From the NCBI GenBank assembly GCA_018884035.1, contig JAHLFE010000107.1, forward strand, positions 1 through 41,517: a stretch of DNA of 41,517 nucleotides. The letters run 5' to 3'. Origin of the DNA: Candidatus Anaerobiospirillum pullicola. Lineage in GTDB: Bacteria > Pseudomonadota > Gammaproteobacteria > Enterobacterales > Succinivibrionaceae. Below the pieces are notes generated by a model that saw only the letters and a list, made by a program, of their open reading frames with translations, ran no database searches and was not told the origin of the DNA. Position numbers and translations under genes: made by a program. Below are positions 27,140-36,640 of this stretch, piece by piece; within the stretch, counting starts at the first letter, position 1, and each line of letters starts with the position of its first letter.

Positions 27140-28207
27140 GACTAAGTAGCACTCAGCAGGCTGTAATCCTCAAAGCCACTTAAGGATAACGAGGGCTACC
27201 GCTGGTACTACGAGTGGTAGCAAGATCCCCAGCGCAAGCAGCAGCCACTTACACTTGAGGAGACGCATGTCCTTGCAACCTTACTCTGATTGACCGCAAA
27301 AGCCTCTACAACGCATCGCATCGTCATCCTCCTGCCGCTCGCAAGCGTATGCGGCCACGGCGCTTAATGCCATACCCTTCGTAACAGCAAGAGGCTCAGC
27401 CTCGTCATGCTACCGTCCCAGAGGTAATGATGATGGCCGCTACCACCGTTACTCTTAGTGGGCGGCACCAGCGTCTCATCATCATCTTCTTCTCTCTGTC
27501 CTCACTACCAAGCGCTCCTCTCAGCTGCTATGCTACCGCGCCCGCTTGCTGCTACCACCGCCCGCAAACCAGCCCGCCACCCAACCGCAACCTTTTAGCG
27601 CTTAACTTTTCCCTCACCTGTATCACCGCATCTGCACCAAAAAGAATCATACCACCCTAGAGACGCACTGGATCTCTGCGCCACTACAGGGCAAACGCAC
27701 CTTTTTATGACTTAATCTCTGGCTTTGTTGCATTATTTTAGGGCGCCATGTGTTGCCTCTCTGGGAGAAATCTACAATGCAAACAAGCTTAGACCTTAGG
27801 CTTTGTCTCTATCTGTTACCAAAAGCAGAGTGCGCATACCTGCACCAAAAAAGTGATGTCCATGTGATCATTGCGTGGCAAAGGGTGCCACCAAGCAGAG
27901 CAGAGATAGCCTAAACACAGAGCAACCAGCCACCGCCCCCAGCCCCACTCCATAGAGATGCGACTTCGGAGGTCGTCTGGCATTTGAGACAAGACTAAAT
28001 AGCCATCCCCACCTACTTTATGGCGATAGGCGTTGTGGTGTTTAAGGACTCCCAGCATACCGTCCCTTGTAGGTGGTAACGCAGCTCACAGTAAGCTGCT
28101 TAACGTGCGTCCTACTTTGAGCACGTCAGACGCCTGTAGCTTTGCACAGAGCTTTGCTCTTTGATCTCCAAGGTACTGGCAAGTAAGATGGCTTCCGTGG
28201 AGGCTTT
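27140..28207. other. Intergenic stretch, about 1 kb
   Basis: No convincing gene. An 80-codon minus-strand frame (27816-28058) has one hydrophobic segment but no family. A small hairpin GCAGCT/AGCTGC (28081-28099) lies upstream of the transporter gene. The stretch may be a graveyard of decayed genes. Confidence 0.35.
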
Positions 28208-29182
28208 ATGCAAGCTTTGGCAAAACTCGGCGCCTTTTTGGGAAAGACCTTTGCCATTTGGGTCATCATCGCCGCTATCATTGCCTACAACGTCCCTGCC
28301 GCTTTTACCTTCTTAGCACCGTACATCAGCATCCTGCTGGGTATCGTCATGTTCGGTATGGGCCTTACCTTAAAGGCCAAAGACTTCTCTGAAGTCGTCA
28401 AGCGTCCCAAGGATGTGATCATCGGTATCGTCGGTCAGTTTGTGATTATGCCTGGCCTTGCTTACGGCCTGTGCCTGCTGTTGCAATTACCATCTGAAGT
28501 GGCCGTAGGTGTGATCCTCGTGGGCTGCTGCCCTGGTGGTACCGCCTCTAACGTAATGACCTTCTTAGGCCGTGGAGATGTGCCGCTGTCGGTAACCATT
28601 TCCTCGTGCACCACCATCATGGCACCTGTCGTGACGCCAGCGCTGATCTACCTCTTTGCGAACCAATGGGTCGAGGTCGATCCTTGGGGCATGTTCCTCT
28701 CCATTATCAACATCGTGATTCTGCCAATCTTAGCTGGTGTGATCATCAACAGCTTCTTTGGTAAGCATGTACGCGCCGCTGTGGATGTGCTGCCTCTTAT
28801 TTCGGTGGTAGCCATTGTGCTGATCGTGATCGCTGTGGTGGCTGTAAGCCGCGACCAAATTGCTAAGACCGGCCTGCTCATCTTTGCCGTGGTGGTCTTA
28901 CACAACTGCTTAGGTCTGGCTTTAGGCTTCTTCTTAGGCAAGCTCTTTAAGATGGATCTTAAAAAGTGCAAGGCCATTTCCATGGAAGTGGGCATGCAAA
29001 ACTCTGGTTTAGGCGTGGCCTTAGCCATGGCGCACTTTACCCCAGCTGCGGCTGTACCTTCGGCCATCTTCTCTGTGTGGCACAACATCTCTGGCCCTAT
29101 CCTCGCCACGATCTTTGCCAACATGCTGACCCCAGAGGAAAAGGCCGCCGAGGCCGCCAAGAAGGCTGCGCAGAAGCATTAA
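28208..29182 (+). CDS. Bile acid:sodium symporter (BASS) family transporter, PanS-like
   Basis: An inner-membrane secondary transporter with about nine or ten hydrophobic segments and 324 residues. The family signature is clear: GIVMFGMGLTL, then VGCCPGGTASNVMTFLGRGDVPLSVTISSCTT (shown here only as landmarks), and EVGMQNSGLGVALA at the second sodium-site motif. The start has GGAGG 4-5 bases upstream. A Lys/Ala-rich cytoplasmic tail ends the protein. Bacterial relatives move organic anions; Salmonella PanS handles ketopantoate. With ilvE and ilvD downstream and leu genes in the window, a branched 2-oxoacid substrate is a reasonable guess, not a demonstrated one. Confidence 0.88.
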   Translation: MQALAKLGAFLGKTFAIWVIIAAIIAYNVPAAFTFLAPYISILLGIVMFGMGLTLKAKDFSEVVKRPKDVIIGIVGQFVIMPGLAYGLCLLLQLPSEVAVGVILVGCCPGGTASNVMTFLGRGDVPLSVTISSCTTIMAPVVTPALIYLFANQWVEVDPWGMFLSIINIVILPILAGVIINSFFGKHVRAAVDVLPLISVVAIVLIVIAVVAVSRDQIAKTGLLIFAVVVLHNCLGLALGFFLGKLFKMDLKKCKAISMEVGMQNSGLGVALAMAHFTPAAAVPSAIFSVWHNISGPILATIFANMLTPEEKAAEAAKKAAQKH

Positions 29183-29227
29183 GGAATGAGTGATCTAATA
29201 AATGACTGCAGATGGGATGCGTGAAGG

Positions 29228-29249
29228 CACACACACACACATACACACC
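29228..29249 (+). repeat. (CA)n dinucleotide tract
   Basis: CACACACACACACA is followed by TACACACC, 46 bases after the transporter stop. Seven CA units are perfect. Confidence 0.7.
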
Positions 29250-29258
29250 TCGAGATGT

Positions 29259-29301
29259 ATGGTGCAGTTGAGTCTAATCCTAGATTCGAACGGTGCACCA
29301 T
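29259..29301 (+). terminator. Long hairpin after the transporter gene
   Basis: ATGGTGCA (29259-29266) and TGCACCAT (29294-29301) form a perfect outer stem. GTTGAGTCTA and TAGATTCGAAC continue it with a one-base bulge, for about 18 bp around a 4-base loop. No T-tract follows, so it may protect a 3' end or be part of a mobile element rather than terminate. The GATTCGAAC resembles a tRNA T-loop, but no tRNA can be folded. Confidence 0.4.
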
Positions 29302-29649
29302 GATTATCCTAAAGCCCGTCATATCTTAAGTCAGTCGTTCCTAAGTCTTTAGCGTCCCCATTTTCTTTGTTTTACTTCTGCGTAAGTTGCCTCCTTGCTT
29401 TGCTTTGCTTAGAGCTAGCCGCAAAGAGAGATAGCCTCTAAGCATGGCCTCTGCACAAGGCTTGGAGCAAGGCAGTCCTGAGCGCTGCGCAAGCTTAAAG
29501 CTCAAGCTTAAAGCGTAGCTTGCTCTTTGTGGCACCGTCGGTAGCGTTACCCGCGCTTAAGACACCCAAGGCCACTGTACCCCAGCGGCCAATGCACCAC
29601 AGTTGCGCGCCACAAGCAAGACTACCTCTGTAAGTAGTGGGACTTTTTT

Positions 29650-29751
29650 CCTGCCATACCTCCTATGAGGCAGGCAAGTGCTATTATGAGGCTTGTCGCT
29701 CCCTGCCACCTCACGTAAGCTTACAAGTAAGTGAGTGAGATCCTAGGCAGG
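29650..29751 (+). promoter_or_regulatory. Alternating hairpin segments in the ilvE leader
   Basis: CCTGCC (29650-29655), GGCAGG (29669-29674), CCTGCC (29702-29707) and GGCAGG (29746-29751) alternate, so pairings 1:2, 2:3 and 3:4 exclude one another. A short frame, MRLVAPCHLT (ATG at 29686), overlaps segment 3. There is no T-tract after segment 4. It resembles an attenuator layout without the terminator. A regulatory role is speculative. Confidence 0.3.
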
Positions 29752-29960
29752 TCGGTACTTTCCTCAAGCCATGCTCTGCGCTGGCTCAATTATGTATGAG
29801 GCAAGTAACACAGGGCTGCCCTACACAATGTAGGCATAAACGCAGGCTTAATTTTTTCGATGCTCACGCCGAGCGCATGTGCCCAGCGCACGTCAAAAGC
29901 GTGCCTCTCTTGTAGCTTAGTCGCGGGCATGTGAGTGCAAGCATCATCGGAGTTCAAGAA

Positions 29961-30899
29961 ATGAGTTTAAATAACACCCCTACGAAGTACATTTGGTTTA
30001 ACGGCAAGATGGTGGACTACGCTGACGCTCAAGTGCACGTCCTGTCCCACGCTCTGCACTATGGTACTGCCGTCTTCGAGGGTATTCGTGCTTACAACAC
30101 TCCAAAGGGCCCTTGCGTTTTCCGCTTAAACGAGCACATTGACCGTCTGTTCAACAGCGCTCGTATCTACCGCTTCCCTGTTCCTTTCACCAAGGACGAA
30201 GTCAAGGCCGCTTGCCGTCACATCATCTCTGAAAACGGCTTAGAGTCCGGCTACATCCGTCCATTAATCTTCATGGGTAACATCGGCTTAGGCGTGCACA
30301 TCCCAGATGGAGCCAAGGCTGAGGTCATGGTTGCGGCTATGCCATGGGGTGCCTACTTAGGTGAGGACGGTCTCGAGAAGGGCGTGCCAGTGTGCGTTTC
30401 CAGCTGGAACCGCTTAGCTCCTAACACCATCCCTACTGAGGCTAAGGCTGCTGGTAACTACTTAAGCTCGATCTTAATCTCCAATGAGGCTGCCCGTAAC
30501 GGTTATGCCGAGGCTATCGCCTTAGACACCGACGGCTTTATCTCTGAGGGTTCGGGAGAGAACGCCTTCTTTGTTAAGGATGGTGCTTTATATACCGCTC
30601 CATTCACCAACGGCCTGCTTCCTGGTATCACCCGTCACGCTGTGATTACCTTAGCCAAGGAAGTGTTACACATTCCAGTGTATGAGCAGAAGATGCAGCG
30701 TGAGATGTGCTACTTAGCAGATGAGGCCTTCTTCACTGGTACCGCTGCTGAGATCACCCCAATTGCTTCTATCGATGGCTTAGATGTAGGTGAGGGCAAG
30801 CGTGGCCCAATCACCAAGCAGCTGCAAGAGGCCTTCTTTGACTTAGTGCAGGGCAAGATCGAAGACAAGTGGGGTTGGCTCACTCCTGTTAAGGACTAA
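29961..30899 (+). CDS. ilvE: IlvE, branched-chain amino acid aminotransferase
   Basis: A PLP enzyme (class IV fold) exchanging amino groups between glutamate and Leu, Ile or Val. The ATG at 29961 (MSLNNTPTKYIWFNGKMV) has CGGAG at about 9 bases and gives 312 residues; an in-frame GTG at 29931 is less likely. Seen: HVLSHALHYGTAVFEGIRAY, the PLP-lysine region TEAKAAGNYLSSILISNEA, EGSGENAFFVKDG, and EAFFTGTAAEITPI near the C-terminus. Codon use looks highly biased, in keeping with strong expression. A strong terminator follows, so ilvD is a separate unit although it lies next. Confidence 0.96.
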   Translation: MSLNNTPTKYIWFNGKMVDYADAQVHVLSHALHYGTAVFEGIRAYNTPKGPCVFRLNEHIDRLFNSARIYRFPVPFTKDEVKAACRHIISENGLESGYIRPLIFMGNIGLGVHIPDGAKAEVMVAAMPWGAYLGEDGLEKGVPVCVSSWNRLAPNTIPTEAKAAGNYLSSILISNEAARNGYAEAIALDTDGFISEGSGENAFFVKDGALYTAPFTNGLLPGITRHAVITLAKEVLHIPVYEQKMQREMCYLADEAFFTGTAAEITPIASIDGLDVGEGKRGPITKQLQEAFFDLVQGKIEDKWGWLTPVKD

Positions 30900-30987
30900 G
30901 AGCACCACCTGCGGGGAGCACCTTAATCCCCCTTAAGGCACCTTAAAGAACCTTAAGGCTGCGCGTTAACTCCCCACTTCGGTTTTC

Positions 30988-31026
30988 CCAAAAAGGCCCC
31001 TCCCTGTGGGGCCTTTCTTTTCTTGC
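30988..31026 (+). terminator. Intrinsic terminator after ilvE
   Basis: AAAGGCCCC (30992-31000), loop TCCCTGT and GGGGCCTTT (31008-31016) form a perfect 9-bp stem followed by CTTTTCTT. Between the ilvE stop and this stem CCTTAA occurs four times (about 30922-30958), twice within CCTTAAGG. A second hairpin, AACAAAG/CTTTGTT (31055-31075), follows before ilvD. Confidence 0.9.
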
Positions 31027-31214
31027 TCACGCCGCAGAGTCTCCTCACGAAGAAAACAAAGCATCTGTCTTTGTTCTCTTTGTCCCCTTTTCCTTTTAGC
31101 GCAAACACCACAGAGCACGGTCACAGCAGACAAGAGCACCGCAACGCCAAAACCAAAGCCTGCTCACTACAACCTACCTGTTAGCCGTGATTTCTGCGGA
31201 GAATGGATCTGACG

Positions 31215-33053
31215 ATGCCAAAATACCGCTCAAGCATTACTTACGAGACCAAAAAGATGGCTGGTGCTCGTGCCTTATGGAAGGCCACGGGCATGAAGGA
31301 TGAGGACTTTGGCAAGCCAATCATTGCCATTGCCAACTCCTTTACGCAATTTGTTCCAGGCCACGTGCACTTAAAGAACATCGGCGGCCTCGTCGCCTCT
31401 GCCATTGAAAAGGCCGGTGGTGTCGCCAAGGAATTCAACACCATTGCTGTTGATGATGGTATCGCTATGGGCCACGAGGGCATGCTCTACTCGCTGCCAA
31501 GCCGTGACATCATTGCCGATAGCATCGAGTACATGGTCAATGCCCATCGCGCTGATGCCTTAGTGTGCATCTCCAACTGCGATAAGGTCACTCCAGGTAT
31601 GCTGATGGCCGCGATGCGCCTCAACATCCCTACCATTTTCGTCTCCGGCGGCCCAATGGAAGCTGGCGTCTTAAAGGGTCACCACAAGTTAGACTTGATC
31701 GACGCGATGATCATCTCCGCCGATCCAAAGGCCTCTGATGAGGAAATTAACGCTGTTGAGAGCGTCGCTTGCCCAACATGCGGCTCGTGCTCGGGTATGT
31801 TCACCGCCAATTCGATGAACTGCTTAACCGAAGCTTTAGGTATGGCCCTGCCAGGCAACGGCACCATTGTCGCCACCCACGCGCGTCGTAAGGACTTATA
31901 CCTGCAAGCCGGTGAGCGCATTGTGCAGCTGGCCAAGAGCTACTACGAGCACGATGATGCTTCCGTGCTGCCACGCTCGATTGCCACCAAGGCGGCCTTT
32001 GAGAACGCTATGTCCTTAGACATCGCTATGGGCGGCTCCACCAACACCGTGCTGCACTTATTAGCCGTGGCCTGCGAGGCGGGTGTCGACTTCACCATGA
32101 AGGATATCGACCGCTTAAGCCGTCACGTGCCACATATCTGTAAGGTTGCTCCATCTACCCCTGACTACCACATCGAGGACGTGCACCGCGCGGGCGGTAT
32201 CATGTCTATCCTCCACGAGCTCGATAAGGCCGGCCTGCTGCACACCGACGTGCGCACCGTGCTGCAAGAATCTTTAGGTGAGGAGATTGCCCAATACGCT
32301 ATCGACGTCACGGCAGATGAGAACGTCAAGAAGTTCTATCTGGCGGCCCCTGCTGGTGTGCGCACCATTGAGCCATTCTCGCAAGAGACCTACTACGAGC
32401 AAGCTGATCAGGATCGTGCCACTGGCTGCATCCGCGATAAGGAGCACGCCTTTAGTCAGGATGGTGGCTTAGCGGTGCTGTACGGCAATGTGGCTCAGGA
32501 CGGCTGCATTGTGAAGACCGCTGGTGTTGACAGCTCGATTTTAAAGTTTGTCGGCCCTGCTGTGGTTTTTGAGTCGCAAGAAGAGGCGGTTGAAGGCATC
32601 TTAGGTGGCAAGGTCAAGGCCGGTAATGTGGTCGTGATCCGCTACGAGGGGCCAAAGGGCGGCCCTGGCATGCAAGAGATGCTTTACCCAACCTCTTACT
32701 TAAAGTCGATGGGCTTAGGCAAGTCCTGCGCACTGATCACTGATGGTCGTTTCTCTGGTGGTACTTCGGGCTTATCGATTGGTCACGTCTCGCCAGAGGC
32801 AGCTAATGGCGGCTTAATCGCCTTAGTGCACAATGGTGACATGATCAAGATCGACATCCCTAACCGTGAGATTGTCTTAAACGTGGACGAGAGCGAGCTT
32901 GCTGACCGCATGCAGGAGATGGAGTCTCGTGGCAGCCGTGCTTACAAGCCAGAAAGCCGCAACCGTGTAGTGTCGACTGCGTTAAAGACTTACGCTTCGT
33001 TAGCAGCTTCTGCTGACAAAGGCGGCGTGCGCGATATCAGCAAGCTGCCTTAA
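31215..33053 (+). CDS. ilvD: IlvD, dihydroxyacid dehydratase
   Basis: An iron-sulfur dehydratase giving 2-oxoisovalerate and 2-oxo-3-methylvalerate, the precursors of Val/Leu and Ile. The ATG at 31215 ([20 protein letters not shown]) matches the enterobacterial N-terminus and gives 612 residues; the ATG at 31203 is too close to GGAG. Cluster cysteines are in [12 protein letters not shown] and [16 protein letters not shown]. Other blocks: [39 protein letters not shown] and [20 protein letters not shown]. It supplies the keto acid used by LeuA and, through IlvE, valine. Confidence 0.97.
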   Translation: MPKYRSSITYETKKMAGARALWKATGMKDEDFGKPIIAIANSFTQFVPGHVHLKNIGGLVASAIEKAGGVAKEFNTIAVDDGIAMGHEGMLYSLPSRDIIADSIEYMVNAHRADALVCISNCDKVTPGMLMAAMRLNIPTIFVSGGPMEAGVLKGHHKLDLIDAMIISADPKASDEEINAVESVACPTCGSCSGMFTANSMNCLTEALGMALPGNGTIVATHARRKDLYLQAGERIVQLAKSYYEHDDASVLPRSIATKAAFENAMSLDIAMGGSTNTVLHLLAVACEAGVDFTMKDIDRLSRHVPHICKVAPSTPDYHIEDVHRAGGIMSILHELDKAGLLHTDVRTVLQESLGEEIAQYAIDVTADENVKKFYLAAPAGVRTIEPFSQETYYEQADQDRATGCIRDKEHAFSQDGGLAVLYGNVAQDGCIVKTAGVDSSILKFVGPAVVFESQEEAVEGILGGKVKAGNVVVIRYEGPKGGPGMQEMLYPTSYLKSMGLGKSCALITDGRFSGGTSGLSIGHVSPEAANGGLIALVHNGDMIKIDIPNREIVLNVDESELADRMQEMESRGSRAYKPESRNRVVSTALKTYASLAASADKGGVRDISKLP

Positions 33054-33111
33054 GCAGTAGCTGCCATCTCTGTAGAGGTGGGGGAACTACTCGAGTTCAT
33101 ACTAAGCTCAG

Positions 33112-33148
33112 GGCCATGTGCTTTTAGGTAAAAGCTCATGGCCTTTTT
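33112..33148 (+). terminator. Intrinsic terminator after ilvD
   Basis: GGCCATG (33112-33118) and CATGGCC (33137-33143), with an inner CTTTT/AAAAG stem, are followed by TTTTTGTTT. It is a strong, perfect structure about 60 bases after the stop. Confidence 0.92.
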
Positions 33149-33179
33149 GTTTGCCCCTCACCGTGCTTACGCCTGATCA

Positions 33180-33372
33180 CGGGCTCCGCCATTAAAAACC
33201 TCGCTTCTGGCGAAAACGTTTTCCTTAGGTGTGAGCACGGCTACTTGCCATTAACCTACCGCAAAGATACGTCGCGGTAGTGCTGCTGCTGCCGCTTGCT
33301 GCTCCATATCAATTTTCTGCATCAAGGGTCTTACCACACCGCAAAGGCCGCTTGTATGCCTACAACATAGAG
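33180..33372 (+). repeat. Degenerate dispersed repeat, copy B
   Basis: 33241-33372 matches copy A (14611-14732). It includes an inverted repeat, CTACCGC/GCGGTAG (33256-33262, 33274-33280), that is partly kept in copy A. Upstream, one open frame reads AIKNLASGENVFLRCEHGYL and continues PLTYRKDTSR before a stop, which looks like a protein remnant of unknown origin. It lies just beyond the ilvD terminator. Confidence 0.55.
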
Positions 33373-33697
33373 GACGATGCCTCCTTAAGGCTACAGCCTA
33401 AAGAATCCCTCCGCCCCCTACTTCTGCACAGCAACAGTGCTTTTCTCTCTTTTTTGCACTAACGCAATTATTTCCTGCCCACTCTCTACCCCACCGCGCT
33501 ACAATCCCAGTAAACAGCAATTGCACTTTCCCCACTGTGCTCTCAATTAGTGCTCTATTTTCAGCTTTCCCCAGAGAAATAGCTTTGAGCCGCACTGACA
33601 ACGAACAGCCTCAAAGTCACTACCAGCCACTCTCACTGGCTTCAGGCAACAATCCGCGCTTGGTGCTCTTAGCACCATAGCCTTTTAGGCATTTAGC

Positions 33698-34597
33698 ATG
33701 GCTCTATCTTCGTCTCCAGCGGTGCGCTCTGCTTACAGCCAGATATCACCAGCCCCAAATAGCTCCCCATCACATCCGGTAAGACCAATCACCTCCACAC
33801 TCGAGCAACCACTACCACCTACCACCACGCTCACCCCAGAAGAACAACAGCAAAACGATTTAGCGTGGGCCAATAGCAGTCAGACAGTCAAAACTCCTTC
33901 CATTGAGGAGCTCCGCCAGTACCATCGCGATAACCTCCAGCGCATGCGTGAGGGCAAAAGTCCCTTACTGGCCGCAACAGCAGCCATCGCTACCGCTAAA
34001 GCCACTACCGCTGCCCCTGCTACTGGCGGCGCCAATGACTCCTCTACAGAGCAGCAAGGCCCTGTCGACCTCACCCACACGGTAAACAGCGTCCCCTCAA
34101 CGGTGCCACTGGTGATGCCTCCACAGCCAGCACGCCAAGCAGCAGAGCCAGAGAGTAATGTAGCTATGCTGCAGCGGAAGATCATGGCACAGCGCCAATT
34201 ATCTGAGCAGCGTAAAGCCATGGACTATACGCGCACCTGCGCTCGCATTAAGAGAAACCTCAATAATACCGCCCCCAAGATCGATCTTGACGCCTTATAT
34301 GAGGACATTCTCGCGGCTGATATCAGCAGTAAAGTGCCCTCCGAGCTTGAAGTAAGGCCAGAGCCAGAGCCTGATCCCGCTACTACGGTAAGCGACGCCA
34401 CCTCCCCTGAAAACACAGCTTCTGCCCCTGCAACAACCACTGCCACAGATGAGGTCTCTAAGCGGAGCGCTCTGGCTCAAGGGCCAACAGAGCAGCCGTG
34501 GCAAAAGGTATGGGACTACCATGCCCCTGTGGTCTTATCCGTAACGGAGCATCCTGAGGCCTATCGGCCACTAAAGCGCAAGCCGCTCTATCTTTAG
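33698..34597 (+). CDS. Low-complexity protein, unknown function
   Basis: 299 residues, no recognised domain, no signal peptide or membrane segment. The N-terminal 50 residues are Pro/Ser/Thr-rich. A short charged helix-like segment, TPSIEELRQYHRDNLQRMRE (about 67-86), follows; then an Ala/Thr-rich linker; then a basic segment (MAQRQLSEQRKAMDYTRTCA and IKRNL, about 165-190) and IDLDALYEDILAADI; then a Pro/Thr/Ala tail ending in KRKPLYL. It is probably largely disordered. The start has only a weak AGG upstream. A similar TPS-IE...R motif occurs in the product at 35405. Confidence 0.5.
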   Translation: MALSSSPAVRSAYSQISPAPNSSPSHPVRPITSTLEQPLPPTTTLTPEEQQQNDLAWANSSQTVKTPSIEELRQYHRDNLQRMREGKSPLLAATAAIATAKATTAAPATGGANDSSTEQQGPVDLTHTVNSVPSTVPLVMPPQPARQAAEPESNVAMLQRKIMAQRQLSEQRKAMDYTRTCARIKRNLNNTAPKIDLDALYEDILAADISSKVPSELEVRPEPEPDPATTVSDATSPENTASAPATTTATDEVSKRSALAQGPTEQPWQKVWDYHAPVVLSVTEHPEAYRPLKRKPLYL

Positions 34598-35404
34598 TGC
34601 CACACATTAAGATGCCATGCGGCCGCTCACACCTGAGCGTATGAACTCATGGATCTCCTTAGAGTTTGGTGGATATGGCATCAACACTACTCCAAGGTTG
34701 GTCACGACAAACGCCATCATATGGGCCTCTTGCTTGATCGCAGGGGCGCTGCTGCTTTTGGCATCTACCAAACTTGACCAAATTCTTAGTAGAGCCTAAA
34801 TGCTATTGTGGATGCTGAGCTTGAGCAGCGTAATGTCCATGCCCACCTCAAGAGGCTGCTTCACGTAGTTGTTTCCCCCAAGTTGGTACGTGCCCGCACT
34901 GGTCACTGTCGCTATCGTGCGGCGCAGCTCTCTCGATAAAAGAGCTGTCAGGTGCTTTAGGCTGGCCTTAAGCACTGTGCGGCTGTGCTGCTACCACTGA
35001 TTCCAGTGCAGCGCACTTTGTATACAACCAAACCATAATTACAGACAGTCCCTTCATTAAGACCTTCTCAGAACCTGTGCTCTACGTCACCCTACCTCAG
35101 CACAAGCCCTAATTTACAGTATTCTTCCCGCGCCCGCCTCTGCACCTTTGTCCTCTTCTGCTAACCTCATCCTTCTGCATTTAGTCCTTGGTATACAAAA
35201 AAGTTTAACGCCTACTGTGTATCAAGATCCATAACGCGCTACACTGATGGTATATAAGCAGAGTTTTCTGTAGACTACTACGAGCTTTTCTGCTGCTGCA
35301 CCGCAAAGGAAAAAGCTCACTCTGTTTGCTCACAGCGCACTAATAGGCGTGCGCTTGCGCTTGCCCGATAGGAGCACCTGCCCTATCAAGGGGGATATAG
35401 GCTT
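34598..35404. other. Gene-free stretch with a probable transposase relic
   Basis: About 800 bases. In one frame (about 34660-34777) the reading HYSKVGHDKRHHMGLLLDRR, then GAAAFGIYQ, resembles the GHSKD..P.L..GL..D..G.P core of IS4/IS1634-type transposases. After two stops the same frame gives LNAIVDAELEQRNVHAHLKR and more, to a stop at about 34939. No intact ORF is left. The remainder up to 35404 shows nothing clear. Confidence 0.35.
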
Positions 35405-35839
35405 ATGGCAAGCAAAAACTCTGGCCATAAAGCCCCGCCACTACAGGCCCCACCTGTAGTGAAGACCACTAACGTGGTAACAACAGCTTGTGTCGCAGCC
35501 GCGCCACCAACAGTGGCTCTGACTGTGCCCAGCTTTGCTGATAAGACTGCTGCGATCAATGCCGCTGTACCCGCACGCACAGCTTATGCGGCGTACTCAT
35601 CTGCTCATGAGGATGGCAGTAAAAAGCGCACCCGCTTGCCACCTACAGAAGTGGCAGCTAAAGTGCGCGCCGAAATCCAAGAACAAGAAGACCACGCCCA
35701 AAAGCGTGCGCGGCAATGGCAGCAAGAGCAAGAGCGCAACTTTACTTTTCAGATGACTCCAAGCGAGATTGAAGCAGGCCGCTTACGCTCCTTAGAGCGT
35801 ATTCGGATGGCTCTCCATAAAGCTCGCTATCAATCCTAA
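35405..35839 (+). CDS. Small low-complexity protein, unknown function
   Basis: 144 residues; the ATG at 35405 is preceded by GGGGGATATAGG. The N-terminal half is Ala/Pro/Val/Thr-rich. The C-terminal half is highly charged and helix-prone (AAKVRAEIQEQEDHAQKRAR, QWQQEQERN), followed by FQMTPSEIEAGRLRSLERIR and MALHKARYQS. The TPS-IE...R...L.R.R pattern echoes the protein at 33698, so the two may be distant relatives. No family is recognised. Confidence 0.5.
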   Translation: MASKNSGHKAPPLQAPPVVKTTNVVTTACVAAAPPTVALTVPSFADKTAAINAAVPARTAYAAYSSAHEDGSKKRTRLPPTEVAAKVRAEIQEQEDHAQKRARQWQQEQERNFTFQMTPSEIEAGRLRSLERIRMALHKARYQS

Positions 35840-36017
35840 GGTCAGCGGCAGTAACAAACACTGCCGCGACTTTTACGGCCCAGATTCCTGCCCCTTTCCA
35901 CCTTGTCATTGCGGTCTTTGCCGTCCCTTTTAAGCTTGCCCACATACCTCGGCTTTGCCTTTGAGTCCCGTCAGCTGGCTCTTATGCGTCATTGGGGCAG
36001 CAAGGTCTGAGCACCGC

Positions 36018-36459
36018 TTAAGAGAGCTTCACGCCGTGCTTTTGCAGAATCTTATGTACTGAAGTTCTGGAAATAGCAGCTATTAGCCCCTGCGCCACTG
36101 CTTGTGCCGGTCCATTTGCTCGCGCCAGCTGGCAGGTCACTATGATATAGCGCCAGCAGCTTGTCCTCAAAAGCCGCATCAAACTTGCTGTGGCGGCGCT
36201 TATAAGGCTTGCGCTGCAAGGTCGCTTCTAAGCCCTGCGTGATAAAGCGTACCTTAAGATTATTGAGGGTACGATCAGTGATGCCCAGCGCCTGCGCGAT
36301 ACGCTTTAAGTCCCACTTATGCTCAGCAAACTCACCTTGATCGCACAAAAGCAGCGCCCGAGCATGCACAAAGACCTTAGTCGGCGTCGTTCCTTTGCTA
36401 CACAGCGCTTTGAGTTTGTCTCGCTCCTCTGCGCTCAAAGTAACGGTATAGCGGGGCAA
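36018..36459 (-). pseudogene. Decayed IS630-type transposase, N-terminal half
   Basis: The ATG at 36459 begins MPRYTVTLSAEERDKLKAL. The helix-turn-helix part is typical of the family (HARALLLCDQ, LKRIAQALGITDRTLNNLKV, GLEATLQRKPYKRR). After GASKWT the homology shifts frame by one base: the new frame reads QAVAQGLIAAISRTSVHKIL, then QKHGVKLS and a stop at 36018-36020, where intact proteins continue into the DDE domain. The catalytic half is absent. It differs from the intact element at 5394. Confidence 0.75.
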
Positions 36460-36640
36460 GGCTAAACTCCTGTGCTAAGACTCACAGCTGATCTCTGCAC
36501 CTCTACAGGTGTGCCAGCCTGAACCAAAGGAACAGCATGACATATTGAGCGTGGCTATCGCTCTTAGCAGCACCGCAATCATGCTGAGAGGTTGCAGAGC
36601 TCTCCTCAGAGCTTACGTTGCTCAGAGTAGTGTATAGCGT

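Larger units (their letters stand above)
29183..29960. other. Long leader/intergenic region before ilvE
   Basis: Nearly 780 bases without a gene. It contains the hairpins listed separately and TGCC-C-TACA/TGTAGGCA (about 29818-29837) followed 16 bases later by TTTTTT. I could not assign the ilvE promoter. Confidence 0.35.

Noticed and set aside
27816-28058. Minus-strand 80-codon ORF with a hydrophobic segment
   Set aside because: No family resemblance and a doubtful ribosome site; it lies in a gap that looks decayed.
29259-29301. Possible tRNA, from the GATTCGAAC T-loop-like sequence and ACCA-like end
   Set aside because: No acceptor, D or anticodon arms can be drawn; the sequence forms one long hairpin.
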